The notes beneath the pieces were generated by a model, which was given only the letters and a program-made list of their open reading frames with translations, ran no database searches and was not told the DNA's origin. A program made the position numbers and the translations under genes. From positions 1-17,613 of the forward strand of contig CAYSXI010000108.1 of NCBI GenBank assembly GCA_964434955.1: 17,613 nucleotides of DNA, read 5' to 3'. Below are positions 1 through 7,890 of this stretch, in pieces (the first letter of the stretch is position 1; every line of letters starts with the position of its first letter). This DNA comes from JANQLU01 sp964434955. Lineage in GTDB: Bacteria > Planctomycetota > Planctomycetia > Pirellulales > Pirellulaceae.

Positions 1-531
1 GTAAGACCGCGAATCAACGAACTGACTTTTCGAGTTTATTCGAGAAGCCTTCACCCGGAACTGCTTGAAGAACATTCGAGCCGTTCGGTGGAACGGGAAA
101 ACTACGGACTGCATGTGGCAATCACTTCGGCCGGTCACATGGTTCGATTTCAGCATCGTGACCTGGTTTTGGCAGAGGTCGCAACCAGCAGCCATCATGA
201 TCTTCCGCGGCAATCCCTGTTGCTGGGCGAACGCATCAAGCAGCCTTTCGAAAACCGAATCTGTTTGGGTGGGCGAATTTCCTATCGTTGTTCCGTGAAG
301 CTCGAAAATGTCGAGCCTAAGAATCTATTCACCTACAACCAGATTATTGATAAAGCGGATCCGGCACACTCGCTGATCTACCAGTTTGGTTCCAATGGTC
401 GAATCGCGATGGGAGCGATGAGCCTCGTCAAGATCGAATCCCGAATCCGGCAGGTCCGAATTCGTGCGATTCATACTTTTCCCGATAACGGCCAGGTCCT
501 TTCGAGTGAATCCGAGTTTGAACTCGTCTAG
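1..531 (+). CDS. DUF2617-like protein, 5'-truncated by window edge
   Basis: The frame is open from base 1 to a TAG stop at 529-531, and the protein reads in from the left, so the true start lies outside the window. An internal GTG at 88 is inside the conserved part and is unlikely to be the start. The visible 176 residues are soluble, with no signal peptide or membrane segment. The pattern (FRVYSRSLHPEL near the start, and IHTFPDNGQVLSSESEFEL at the very end) resembles my memory of the DUF2617 family, whose members end in a similar H-x-YP-x-TG segment. No function is known for that family and I infer none. The next gene converges on it after 43 bp. The family name is a recollection, not a search result. 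Confidence 0.65.
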   Translation, partial: VRPRINELTFRVYSRSLHPELLEEHSSRSVERENYGLHVAITSAGHMVRFQHRDLVLAEVATSSHHDLPRQSLLLGERIKQPFENRICLGGRISYRCSVKLENVEPKNLFTYNQIIDKADPAHSLIYQFGSNGRIAMGAMSLVKIESRIRQVRIRAIHTFPDNGQVLSSESEFELV

Positions 532-545
532 TCGGCGTCCGCAAT

Positions 546-564
546 GGTCCGCCAGCCAAGGACC
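546..564. terminator. Weak hairpin between convergent genes
   Basis: GGTCC (546-550) pairs with GGACC (560-564) around a 9-nt loop, in the 43-bp gap between two convergent stop codons. There is no T-tract on either side, so it is at best a weak or factor-assisted terminator. Confidence 0.2.
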
Positions 565-574
565 TGCGACGAGC

Positions 575-1069
575 TCACCAAATTATCTTCAGTACCCACT
601 GCAGCATGAGCGCGGTCAGCATCACGATCATCGCTGGAAAAATCACGGATTGCTGAAGTGGCTGTTTGCCACGAAAGTATCGAACGATTTGAGTCCCGTG
701 CCATGGCACTTGAATCACAAAGAAAAGATAAACCAGGAATCCTGCCGGGTTCATCTGCCAAGCCCGAACAAAATTTCCGTGGCTAATGTTGACAAAAGAC
801 CGGGTCAGCCCGCAGCCAGGACAATCAATCTTGAACTGGCGTTGCATCACGCAGGTTTCCGGTATCGGTCGAGCGAGCCCTGGAAAATAGACGTCAGCCG
901 CTTCGCGGTGCTCCAGCAAAAACGAGAGCAGAAGCACGATCAAACTGGCAAAAAAGAAGATGAACGAAGGCACCAGACTGAAGGGTGGTTGAGGAGAACG
1001 CGGCAGCTCAGCGCCCCATTCAACCTTGGGCGGTACGCCGGATTCTTGCTGATGGCTCTCGTGACTCAT
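575..1069 (-). CDS. DUF2752 family membrane protein
   Basis: This 164-residue protein starts at ATG 1069. It carries the hallmark CPGCGLTRSF block at about residues 83-92, which defines DUF2752. It has three hydrophobic stretches (about 30-52, 108-127 and 140-160), so it is an inner-membrane protein with a short polar N-terminus. Family members are small membrane proteins of unknown role, and the Cys-Pro-Gly-Cys pair suggests metal or redox chemistry, which is unproven. It lies 70 bp downstream of the beta-propeller gene on the same strand and may share its transcript. No clear Shine-Dalgarno is visible before the start. Long open frames on the opposite strand here are shadows. Confidence 0.85.
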   Translation of the reverse strand: MSHESHQQESGVPPKVEWGAELPRSPQPPFSLVPSFIFFFASLIVLLLSFLLEHREAADVYFPGLARPIPETCVMQRQFKIDCPGCGLTRSFVNISHGNFVRAWQMNPAGFLVYLFFVIQVPWHGTQIVRYFRGKQPLQQSVIFPAMIVMLTALMLQWVLKIIW

Positions 1070-1139
1070 TGTTTTAGTGTTTGCGCGGGGGCTTCAAAAA
1101 TCAACGGCCAGTCGACAGAAAACAAATCGGTTCTTTCTT

Positions 1140-2324
1140 TCAGGATACGACCGCGTTTGTATTCCTTCGTTTGCGTACTTGATAAATTGCGAAGCAAATT
1201 AGCCAGGCGGCCAAAGAGCTGGAATAAAGGGCGATCCAACTTGCTGTGCCCTGCCCCGCACCAACTCGGCCAAGGAATGTTTGGCTTTCGATATCCCAAA
1301 TCTCCAATCCCCGATTCGGACCCGCAGAAAAAACAATGAGTTGTTTGCCATCATGCGAGATCTCGAATAGGGATCCTTTATCGATCGGGAGCGTCGCGAA
1401 AGACTTGGACTCGGGGATCCGGTAGATTTCGATCGAGTCATCAAGGTGAATGGAAAACAACTTCTCGTCGGGTGAAAAACTTCCAAAATGCCATCTCTGC
1501 AGCCCCGCAGGAGACAGTTCGGTAACCACTCGGTCGTTTTTGGATTCGACAACTTCCACAATGGGTTGATTAGCACCGTCGCGAAATCTGTAAAAGTATC
1601 GCCCGTTGGCCGACAGAAGGTCCCCTCGAAAATTCAAGTAAGCAAGATCGATATCTGAACGCTCATCACCGTCTGGCAATCGATAGGCGGCAGAATCGTT
1701 ACCATACAAGGCAAACAAGAGCGTCTCGTCTTCTGAGAACTGCAATAGGCCAGGGCCCGACTTCGATCGGTGCAGAATTCGGCAAACCCGATCTCTCGAA
1801 TGAAGTTCATATACTTCAATGGTCGTCTGCATTTGAAACTTGGAAGTCTGCGTCGGCGGATCGGGTATCACCGCAATCAAATTTCCGTTGCAGTGGAAGG
1901 GACGAATGAGCCCTTTGCCTTGTAAGACGTCATGCTCCAAGACTTGATTGTTCCCGAGGTTCCAAGACTTCAAACTGGATGCCAATGCCCCATTTTGATT
2001 ATCGTCCGGTCGCCACATATTATTGATGACGAGTTCACGATCATCCGCGAAACGAACTTCCGGGGCATGATACATCCGGCCATACCCGTCGGGGCCACGA
2101 AATTTCTTCTGGCGGATTAACCTTCCTTTACCACGAAGGTCATAGACATAGACCGTGCCGGATTCCGATTGGACGGCAACCCGATGGCCCGTCTCCGAGA
2201 CGTCCATTGCCACCGGTCGCTCGAATACCTGGTTCCTGGGAATTCGCAACAGCACGGAACCCAAACCGGCCAGCAAGCCGGCGAGGACGACAAGAAACAG
2301 CATGGTCATCAAGTTGATTCGCAT
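1140..2324 (-). CDS. Membrane-anchored WD40-like beta-propeller protein
   Basis: This 394-residue protein starts at ATG 2324. It has a hydrophobic N-terminal segment (about residues 6-26) and a second near the C-terminus (about 363-383) followed by the basic tail RKRRN. Between them lie repeated beta-strand units of the propeller kind: AVQSESGTVYVYDLRG at 50-65, LLQFSEDETLLFALYG at 193-208, FSPDEKLFSIHLDDSIEIYRI at 283-303 and ISHDGKQLIVFSAG at 322-335, ending in a WD-like GLEIWDIES. The S-x-D-x-K/G turns followed by strands are typical of WD40 or TolB-like blades. The repeat domain is probably held outside the cytoplasm by the two anchors. The specific function is unknown. The DUF2752 gene follows after 70 bp. 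Confidence 0.75.
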   Translation of the reverse strand: MRINLMTMLFLVVLAGLLAGLGSVLLRIPRNQVFERPVAMDVSETGHRVAVQSESGTVYVYDLRGKGRLIRQKKFRGPDGYGRMYHAPEVRFADDRELVINNMWRPDDNQNGALASSLKSWNLGNNQVLEHDVLQGKGLIRPFHCNGNLIAVIPDPPTQTSKFQMQTTIEVYELHSRDRVCRILHRSKSGPGLLQFSEDETLLFALYGNDSAAYRLPDGDERSDIDLAYLNFRGDLLSANGRYFYRFRDGANQPIVEVVESKNDRVVTELSPAGLQRWHFGSFSPDEKLFSIHLDDSIEIYRIPESKSFATLPIDKGSLFEISHDGKQLIVFSAGPNRGLEIWDIESQTFLGRVGAGQGTASWIALYSSSLAAWLICFAIYQVRKRRNTNAVVS

Positions 2325-2405
2325 GAGTTACTCGGGGAATTTCGCGGGATAAATCACTCTCGCAAACGCGCAACGAAACGCATTTGCCAGGACACGACAA
2401 ACCCT

Positions 2406-2430
2406 TGAGCCGTTTTTTAGATGCGGCTCA
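2406..2430 (-). terminator. Hairpin downstream of receiver-protein gene
   Basis: TGAGCCG (2406-2412) pairs with CGGCTCA (2424-2430) around an 11-nt loop, with a further possible outer stem CCCTT (2402-2406)/AAGGG (2440-2444) that shares base 2406. It sits between the stop of the receiver gene and the start of the propeller gene, so it may end the signalling transcript. On the minus strand no long T run follows, so terminator activity is uncertain. Confidence 0.3.
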
Positions 2431-2453
2431 TCGACTGACAAGGGCGCAACCCG

Positions 2454-2891
2454 CTACGCAGGCGTTTCCATGTTCTCGATGTACTTTCGAAGTCGCTCGT
2501 TTTCGTCGTTGATGCCTTTTAGCTGAAGCATGTTCTCGACGCGTTTCAATAGTTCGAGCTTGGTAACAGGCTTGGAAACAAAGTCATTCGTGCCGGCCTT
2601 CACGGCCCGTTCGATATCCCCCAGCTCATTCAACGCCGTCACCATCAAGATCATGATGCTACGCTTATCCGCGTCCGACTTAAGCTTCTCGCAAACTTCA
2701 AACCCGTTGAGCTTCGGCATCATCACGTCGAGCAGAATCAAATCCGGATTGAAGGCATTAACTTTTTCGAGCGCCTCCTGTCCGTCATAGGCAAAGTCAA
2801 TCTCACAATCAACTTCGGCAAGATAAGCGTCTAAGAGTTCGCAATTGGCCTGGTTGTCGTCAACGATCAAAATACGGCTGGTATCGGGCAT
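2454..2891 (-). CDS. Stand-alone response regulator (receiver domain only)
   Basis: I chose ATG 2891, giving 145 residues; a TTG two codons upstream (2897) is the only earlier option and has no better ribosome site. The protein is a single CheY-like receiver. The acidic pair is D11/D12 (ILIVDDN), the phospho-acceptor is D55 in LLDVMMP, T85 is in MVTA and K107 is in VSKP. After about residue 118 there is only a short charged helix (NENERLRKYIENME-like) and no output domain. Such proteins act by protein-protein contact or as phosphate intermediates. It lies 98 bp downstream of the NtrC-type regulator on the same strand, so the kinase upstream is a candidate partner, though this is inference from position. 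Confidence 0.88.
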   Translation of the reverse strand: MPDTSRILIVDDNQANCELLDAYLAEVDCEIDFAYDGQEALEKVNAFNPDLILLDVMMPKLNGFEVCEKLKSDADKRSIMILMVTALNELGDIERAVKAGTNDFVSKPVTKLELLKRVENMLQLKGINDENERLRKYIENMETPA

Positions 2892-2989
2892 ATTCAAAGC
2901 TTGGTAATTGATGAAGGAATCCGATGAATCGGCTTACGTCTATTCTGGCAAAAAATCGTCCAGCGACAAGCTTCAATGCCGGCCGAAAA

Positions 2990-4384
2990 TTAATCAGATT
3001 CCGGCGAACTGCCCGAAGATTTCAATTCAATCTCGAACTGCTCGATTTTTCGGTAAAGCGTGGTTCGGTCAAATCCCAAAAGCTTGGCAGATAACGTCTT
3101 GTTTCCACCCGTGGCACGGAGGACTTTTTCGATGTACTGCCTTTCGATTTCTGCCATCGGCAAAAGCTGGGCAGGGTCTTCCACCGACAGGACCATTTTG
3201 TCCGGTTTGAATTCGCGGATACTCTCGGGCAAATCTTCCAAGGTCAATTGATTCATGCGCGTCAACGCGACGGCCCGTTCGACAACGTTCCTTAGCTCGC
3301 GAACATTTCCGGGCCAACGATACTTCAACATTCGATCGGCGGCTGCCGGCGCGATCGACTTGATGGGCCGATCAATTTGCTTCGAATAATGTTCCAGGAA
3401 ATGTTGCGCCAGAAGCAGAATGTCGGAACCGCGAATTCGTAAAGGAGGGACCTCGACCGGGATAACATTCAGTCGGAAGAAAAGATCTTGTCGAAACTGC
3501 CCGCATTCGACTTCCTTTTTCAAGTCGCGATTGGTTGCACAAATCACACGCGTGTTGACCGGGATCTCCTGGTTTCCACCGACTGGTCGAACTCGGGAAT
3601 CTTCCAGCACACGAAGCAACTTGGCTTGCATCGCAAGCGGCATCTCACCAATTTCATCCAGGAAAAGGGTGCCGCCATCGGCACGTTGAAACAAGCCGGG
3701 CTTCTCGGAGTCCGCCCCGGTAAAGGCACCTTTGGTATGTCCAAAGATTTCGCTTTCCAAAAGCGACTCCGGGACGGCGGCACAATTGATCGCGACAAAA
3801 GGCTCGTCACGGCGCGAACTGCGATCGTGCAAACATCGCGCAACAAGCTCTTTGCCGGTTCCGCTTTCACCGTGGATCAAAATCGTCGAGTGAGTATCGG
3901 CAATTCGCGCGAGCAAATCAAAAAGCTCGGTCATTGGCGTGCTTTGACCGATCAAGTGCCCGAATTGTGATGTTTCGGACGCCAGCTTCTCGCGCAACAT
4001 TCGAACTTGTTGGGTTAGCTGCCGATGATTGATGGCTCGACGAACCGCTGCCGCCAACAGATCCATCTCGAATGGTTTCGTGACAAAATCGAAAGCCCCG
4101 TTTCGGAGGGCGTCGATGGCCGTTTCCATGTTTCCGAAAGCCGTCATGACAATCACCGGCAGCTCGGGCCGAAGATCCGTCAGCTCGCCACAAAGCTCCA
4201 GGCCGGTTCGGCCGGGCATTTTGACATCCGTGAGGACGACATCCAGGTCCTGGCTGCGAACGATCTCCATCGCCTGATCGGCTGAATTGGCCGTGACCGG
4301 TTCAAGATTCTGAATGACAAGCGCATCGCTTACGAGCTGGCACATCGCCGGTTCGTCGTCAACAACCAAAATACGAATGGACAA
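2990..4384 (-). CDS. Sigma-54-dependent NtrC-family response regulator
   Basis: This 464-residue protein has three domains in the classical order. The receiver (1-118) has D9/D10, phospho-acceptor D53 (LTDVKMP), T81 and K103. The AAA+ domain (about 142-372) has Walker A GESGTGKE at 172-179, the sigma-54 contact loop GAFTGA at 219-224 and Walker B GGTLFLDEIGE at 237-247. A Fis-type helix-turn-helix lies at about 427-447 (KLLGFDRTTLYRKI). An intact GAFTGA means it should remodel sigma-54 RNA polymerase at enhancers. The start is TTG 4384: no ATG lies nearby, an in-frame TAG is two codons upstream, and AAGGAG sits 6 nt before the TTG. The kinase gene ends 14 bp upstream, so the two are almost certainly a cognate, translationally coupled pair. 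The target genes are not identifiable here. Confidence 0.95.
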   Translation of the reverse strand: MSIRILVVDDEPAMCQLVSDALVIQNLEPVTANSADQAMEIVRSQDLDVVLTDVKMPGRTGLELCGELTDLRPELPVIVMTAFGNMETAIDALRNGAFDFVTKPFEMDLLAAAVRRAINHRQLTQQVRMLREKLASETSQFGHLIGQSTPMTELFDLLARIADTHSTILIHGESGTGKELVARCLHDRSSRRDEPFVAINCAAVPESLLESEIFGHTKGAFTGADSEKPGLFQRADGGTLFLDEIGEMPLAMQAKLLRVLEDSRVRPVGGNQEIPVNTRVICATNRDLKKEVECGQFRQDLFFRLNVIPVEVPPLRIRGSDILLLAQHFLEHYSKQIDRPIKSIAPAAADRMLKYRWPGNVRELRNVVERAVALTRMNQLTLEDLPESIREFKPDKMVLSVEDPAQLLPMAEIERQYIEKVLRATGGNKTLSAKLLGFDRTTLYRKIEQFEIELKSSGSSPESD

Positions 4385-4390
4385 TCTCTA

Positions 4391-4396
4391 CTCCTT
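4391..4396 (-). promoter_or_regulatory. Shine-Dalgarno that sets the TTG start of the NtrC-type gene
   Basis: On the minus strand AAGGAG lies 6 nt before TTG 4384. It sits in the 14-bp gap after the kinase stop (4399-4401), so terminating ribosomes cover it, which suggests translational coupling. Confidence 0.75.
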
Positions 4397-4398
4397 CA

Positions 4399-5985
4399 CT
4401 ATTCCGAGCGCTCATCGACCTCAAAAGCTTCGTCAGCAATCGAGGGTTCGTCGACATTCGGCGCCTCGCTTCTCGAGTTCAGATCGAACGGGTCACCATT
4501 TTGAGGAGGATGCTCGTCCGATTCAATTGGGATGAAAACGAAAAAGCGACTTCCCTTACCGACTTCGCTTTTGACCTCGATCCAACCGTCATGCTCCTGA
4601 ATGATTCCGTAAGCGATCGAAAGACCGAGTCCGGTACCTTGCCCGATATCTTTGGTCGTAAAAAAGGGCTCGAAGATATGCTTCAAATTCTCTTTTTCAA
4701 TCCCGGGACCAAAGTCCGCAATTTCGATCGTTGCGTACAGGAGCTTTTTCGCCAGCGGACCGCTTCGATCTGGATGAACGGCGAAGACGCGGTCCAGGAT
4801 CACGTGAATCTTCGAGCCCTTGGACGAGGCCTGAATCGCATTGACCAAGAGATTCGTCAAAACCTGTTCGATTTGATTCCGGTCACCCTGGCAAGTAACT
4901 TCCGTCGCGTTCTCCTCGATCACGATTTCGATTTTGTTTTCGCTCGACAAAGTCGAAACCAGGTCGACCGTTTCTCTTACCAGCATCAGCAAATCGAATT
5001 CAGCAGAACACAAGGAACTGGGCCGTGCGAAATCGAGAAGCTGGCAGATGGTGCTGGTGATTCGATCCGCCTCGCTTTTGATCGTCTTGGCACTTTCAAG
5101 CTGTTTTTCCTCACCCAATTGTCCGCCCGCAATGAGCGCGGCGCGACCCGAAATCACGCCAAGCGGCGTTCCGATTTCATGCGCAATTCCTGCCGCCAAT
5201 CGACCGACGGTTTTCAACCGGTCCGCATGCCGAAGTTGCGATTCGGTTTCTCGTCGCTGCGACATCTCTTGTGAGATTTTCTGCTGTTGATGAGCGAGCC
5301 GAACACACATTTCGTTGATCGACTCCGCCAATTGATTCAACTCGTCATTCCCGGAAACCTTGATCGGTTGCCCAAAATCGCCGTCCCCGATTTGTTCCGT
5401 CTTTTGAGTCAAGATCTGCAAGGGACGCGCAACGATGCGAACGCTTGCCAAAAGAACCAGACCAATACTTAGCAGCGCGATGATGCCGATCATCAAGATC
5501 GTTTGAAAAATGGTCTCCGTCGCCTGCTTGTCGACTTCGGCCAAAGACGAAGTGAACTCGACGCCGCCTTTGCGAGCATTGCCAATGTCCAGGCGGCAGT
5601 AAGTGTTGAGTTCACGATTCCCGTCTGCGCGTCGCGTGATGATGTTGAGAAGCTGATCCGACTCAAGCTCTTGAACTCGATTTCCCGCCCGAGGCTGATA
5701 AGGGTCGCTGTCATCGGGGTCTTCGTCGTCGAACCAGACCCAGCGAGACTCGACGAACGGATCGGTATTCCTGGTTTGAATGTAGCTTTCCAACGCCTCG
5801 ACGCCGCCCGAATTCCATTGCTCACCCAGCTCACGGTGGAGCTTGTCGATGAATCTCTCCGCGTACTCGCGTTGCCGCTTTTCAGCCAATTCATAGGTTC
5901 GCCCGACCGTCAGATAGCTGAGGGCGATGGTGATCAGCAGGACCGCGACCACAAAAACCGTAATCAGTTTTAAAGCGAGTCGCAT
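4399..5985 (-). CDS. Membrane sensor histidine kinase (HAMP-HisKA-HATPase)
   Basis: This 528-residue protein starts at ATG 5985, preceded by GAGG with good spacing. It has TM1 at about 7-27, an external sensor region of about 130 residues rich in Asp/Glu, TM2 at about 161-181, a HAMP linker (182-235) and a short coiled stretch. HisKA follows with the phospho-acceptor H269 in GIAHEIGTPL, then the ATPase domain with N-box NLLVNAIQAS (378-387), G1 DFGPGIE (424-430) and G2 GTGLGLS (450-456). This is the NtrB/AtoS/ZraS-like layout that normally partners an NtrC-type regulator, which is the next gene. An acidic tail of about 40 residues (487-528) follows the ATPase domain and is probably disordered. 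The sensed signal is unknown; the external region matches no sensor fold I recognise. Confidence 0.95.
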   Translation of the reverse strand: MRLALKLITVFVVAVLLITIALSYLTVGRTYELAEKRQREYAERFIDKLHRELGEQWNSGGVEALESYIQTRNTDPFVESRWVWFDDEDPDDSDPYQPRAGNRVQELESDQLLNIITRRADGNRELNTYCRLDIGNARKGGVEFTSSLAEVDKQATETIFQTILMIGIIALLSIGLVLLASVRIVARPLQILTQKTEQIGDGDFGQPIKVSGNDELNQLAESINEMCVRLAHQQQKISQEMSQRRETESQLRHADRLKTVGRLAAGIAHEIGTPLGVISGRAALIAGGQLGEEKQLESAKTIKSEADRITSTICQLLDFARPSSLCSAEFDLLMLVRETVDLVSTLSSENKIEIVIEENATEVTCQGDRNQIEQVLTNLLVNAIQASSKGSKIHVILDRVFAVHPDRSGPLAKKLLYATIEIADFGPGIEKENLKHIFEPFFTTKDIGQGTGLGLSIAYGIIQEHDGWIEVKSEVGKGSRFFVFIPIESDEHPPQNGDPFDLNSRSEAPNVDEPSIADEAFEVDERSE

Positions 5986-6139
5986 TTTGCCTCGTTTCGT
6001 CCCAGGAGTGCCGATGATGGCCAGTAGTTCATTCTACGTTCCCAACGGATTTGGAATCGGGAATCCGAATCAAATCGATGACTGTCGGCCCGATTTCCGT
6101 TCAATTTTGCCAAAAACATCCGTTGTGTTTCGCACCGAT

Positions 6140-6154
6140 GTAGCATTTTGCTAC
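6140..6154. promoter_or_regulatory. Palindromic operator-like site
   Basis: GTAGCA-TTT-TGCTAC is a perfect inverted repeat with 6-bp arms in the divergent gap. It has the size and A/T centre of a dimeric regulator site, such as those bound by Fis-type HTH enhancer-binding proteins. Which protein binds it, if any, is inference. Confidence 0.4.
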
Positions 6155-6295
6155 GTCTTTGGCTCCTGTTGAAATCTTGACGAAAACCCAAAAAGCAAGT
6201 TTTTTTCCCTGAAAACTCGTTGTTTTGAAAAAATCTGAAACAACGAGTGCGATTGGCCCGTTTCGTGCAACTCAGAAGAGGCGAACAGAGTTGCT

Positions 6296-6314
6296 GGGTG
6301 GTTCCTCACCACCC
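6296..6314 (+). promoter_or_regulatory. Hairpin in the sigma-factor leader
   Basis: GGGTGGT (6296-6302) pairs perfectly with ACCACCC (6308-6314) around a 5-nt loop, 27 bp before the chosen ATG. It lies outside the ribosome-binding site. It could affect mRNA stability or translation, but no T-tract follows, so it is not an obvious terminator. Confidence 0.35.
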
Positions 6315-6341
6315 TGGGGGTTTAAGAAGAAAGAGAGCCGA

Positions 6342-7685
6342 ATGATTGCGATCCGTTCTTTTGTATCCAAAAGAAAAAAACGCCAGAGTGTTAATCTTCG
6401 ACCCGTCTCCGATCCAGATACCACAACCCAATCGAGTATTCAGCCCAAGTCAAAACAGTCGGCGGCTTCCAATGAAGCTCCCAGCTATGCGACAACGGCC
6501 GAAGATGCTCAATCGAAAAACCTGATCCAGGTTTATCTTCAGGAAGTCCAGAAAACGGCTTTACTGGATACGGATTCCGAACGCGAGATCGCGCGACGTA
6601 TTCTCAGAAACAGAATTGCCTTCCGCTGGATTCTGCTGGGTCAAACCCAGGTTCAAATGGAGTTGATTCACCAATTGGGCACCATCGAAACCCAGAATTG
6701 CCGAATCGATTCTTTGCTGGAAGTTGCTTCGAACGATACGGAAGAAAAAGCAAGGTTGATGCGCCTGTTGCGTTGGAACCTTCCAACGATTCGTCGGTTG
6801 TTCGCCCGCCTGGGTGAAACCAGTTCCGCGAACCAGAAACGTCGAATCTCGCATAAATTGGTCCGGCTATTTGATGAACTCAACGTTCGTCACGAGAAGT
6901 ACGAACTATTGTTTCATTCACTGGTTCACGAGAAATCACATCCCAAAACGCATCGCCGGTTATCAAAACGAATGAAGGCCTATCGGGATGCGACCGAAGA
7001 GCTCATTCGTGCAAACCTTCGACTGGTGGTTTCGATCGCAAAAAAATATGCGCATCGAAATCTTGATTTGATGGACGTGATTCAAGAAGGCAATCGAGGC
7101 CTTTTGCGAGCCGTCAGTAAATTTGACGTGGAACGCGGATTGAAGTTCTCGACCTATGCGACCTGGTGGATCCGACAGGCGATCTTGAAGGAGATCCCAA
7201 ATACCTGCCGCATGATTCGAATTCCGGAACAGCATTTCGGAACCACGCGAAAGATTGAAATGGTTCGCGAAAAAATGTGGCAAGAGAATCAGCGCGTTCC
7301 CCAACAGGAGGAAGTCGTTGCCGCTCTGGGGTTCAAGAAACGGCACCAAAGCCAGTTGAGATCCATCCTGAATGATACGATCTCGATCGAAGCTCAGGCT
7401 CCCGGTTCGGACGCTGCTTTCAAGAACATTCTGGTGGATCGAGCCACCATGGATCCGGCAAAAAGTCAGCGAAGCTTCGGCGCGACCGACTTGGACCGTT
7501 TTATGGGTGCACTCAATTTCCGCGAACGCAAGACGATTGAAATGCGTTATGGACTCGACGGAAAGGACAATCGCTCTCTTGCGGACGTCGGGAGGGAGCT
7601 GGGACTCACCCGCGAAAGAATCCGCCAAATCGAGCAAACGGCACTCGATAAGATGAGAAACCTGGCGCTCAGCAGCGATGAGTGA
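6342..7685 (+). CDS. RpoD-like sigma-70 factor (primary-type, probably group 2)
   Basis: I chose ATG 6342, preceded by the purine-rich AGAGAG with 4-nt spacing, giving 447 residues. A TTG at 6225 opens the same frame earlier but encodes an unremarkable basic stretch and has no ribosome site. Region 1.2 is at about 60-92 (NLIQVYLQEVQKTALLD), followed by a nonconserved insert of about 120 residues. Region 2 is at about 218-281, with LRLVVSIAKKYAHRNLDLMDVIQEGN and the region 2.3-2.4 block FSTYATWWIRQAI. Region 3 follows, then region 4 at about 390-441 with LGLTRERIRQIEQTALDKMR. It is shorter than a typical housekeeping RpoD, lacks an obvious region 1.1 and has an atypical segment after WWIRQAI (LKEIPNTCRMIRIPEQH). 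I read it as an alternative RpoD-like factor rather than the primary one, with moderate certainty. It is transcribed away from the two-component operon. Confidence 0.9.
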   Translation: MIAIRSFVSKRKKRQSVNLRPVSDPDTTTQSSIQPKSKQSAASNEAPSYATTAEDAQSKNLIQVYLQEVQKTALLDTDSEREIARRILRNRIAFRWILLGQTQVQMELIHQLGTIETQNCRIDSLLEVASNDTEEKARLMRLLRWNLPTIRRLFARLGETSSANQKRRISHKLVRLFDELNVRHEKYELLFHSLVHEKSHPKTHRRLSKRMKAYRDATEELIRANLRLVVSIAKKYAHRNLDLMDVIQEGNRGLLRAVSKFDVERGLKFSTYATWWIRQAILKEIPNTCRMIRIPEQHFGTTRKIEMVREKMWQENQRVPQQEEVVAALGFKKRHQSQLRSILNDTISIEAQAPGSDAAFKNILVDRATMDPAKSQRSFGATDLDRFMGALNFRERKTIEMRYGLDGKDNRSLADVGRELGLTRERIRQIEQTALDKMRNLALSSDE

Positions 7686-7748
7686 CCCGGTTGGGGCACG
7701 TTTCTGACGCGACAATCCGGGATCTTCGACAGGTTTTCCACAGCAGGC

Positions 7749-7777
7749 GGCGCGAACCCATGCGGGTCGCGCCGCTA
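7749..7777 (+). terminator. GC-rich hairpin after the sigma-factor gene
   Basis: GCGGCGCGAACCC (7749-7761) pairs with GGGTCGCGCCGC (7766-7777) around an ATGC loop, with one unpaired A in the left arm. It lies 63 bp after the stop. Stem strength is high, but the following sequence (TAATTCGTTC) is only mildly T-rich, so this is a terminator with a poor U-tract or a transcript-end stabiliser. Confidence 0.5.
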
Positions 7778-7890
7778 ATTCGTTCGCAGATATCGGCATT
7801 TTCTGGCGGTTCTCAATTTGCGGCTTTTCAAAGCCACACAGGTCGTTAACCTTTTTCACTCGCAAGCACATTTCCACTCGGGTGAAATTC

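Larger units (their letters stand above)
5986..6341. other. 356-bp divergent intergenic region
   Basis: This gap separates the leftward kinase operon from the rightward sigma-factor gene, so it must hold promoters for both. It contains a 15-bp palindrome (6140-6154) and a GC-rich hairpin (6296-6314). An A/T-rich patch lies at about 6186-6240. I could not find a convincing -24/-12 sigma-54 promoter or a clear -35/-10 pair in either direction. An in-frame TTG at 6225 would extend the sigma factor by 39 residues, which I consider unlikely. Confidence 0.6.

Noticed and set aside
464..1339. Long plus-strand open frame (291 codons)
   Set aside because: It runs antisense across the DUF2752 gene with its CPGCGLTR motif, has a biased, unfoldable composition and matches nothing.
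5986..6341. Sigma-54 (-24/-12) promoter for the kinase operon or sigma gene
   Set aside because: Candidates such as TTGGCTCCTGTTGAAA and CTGGCCATCATCGGCA have the wrong spacing between the GG and GC elements, which is strict for sigma-54.
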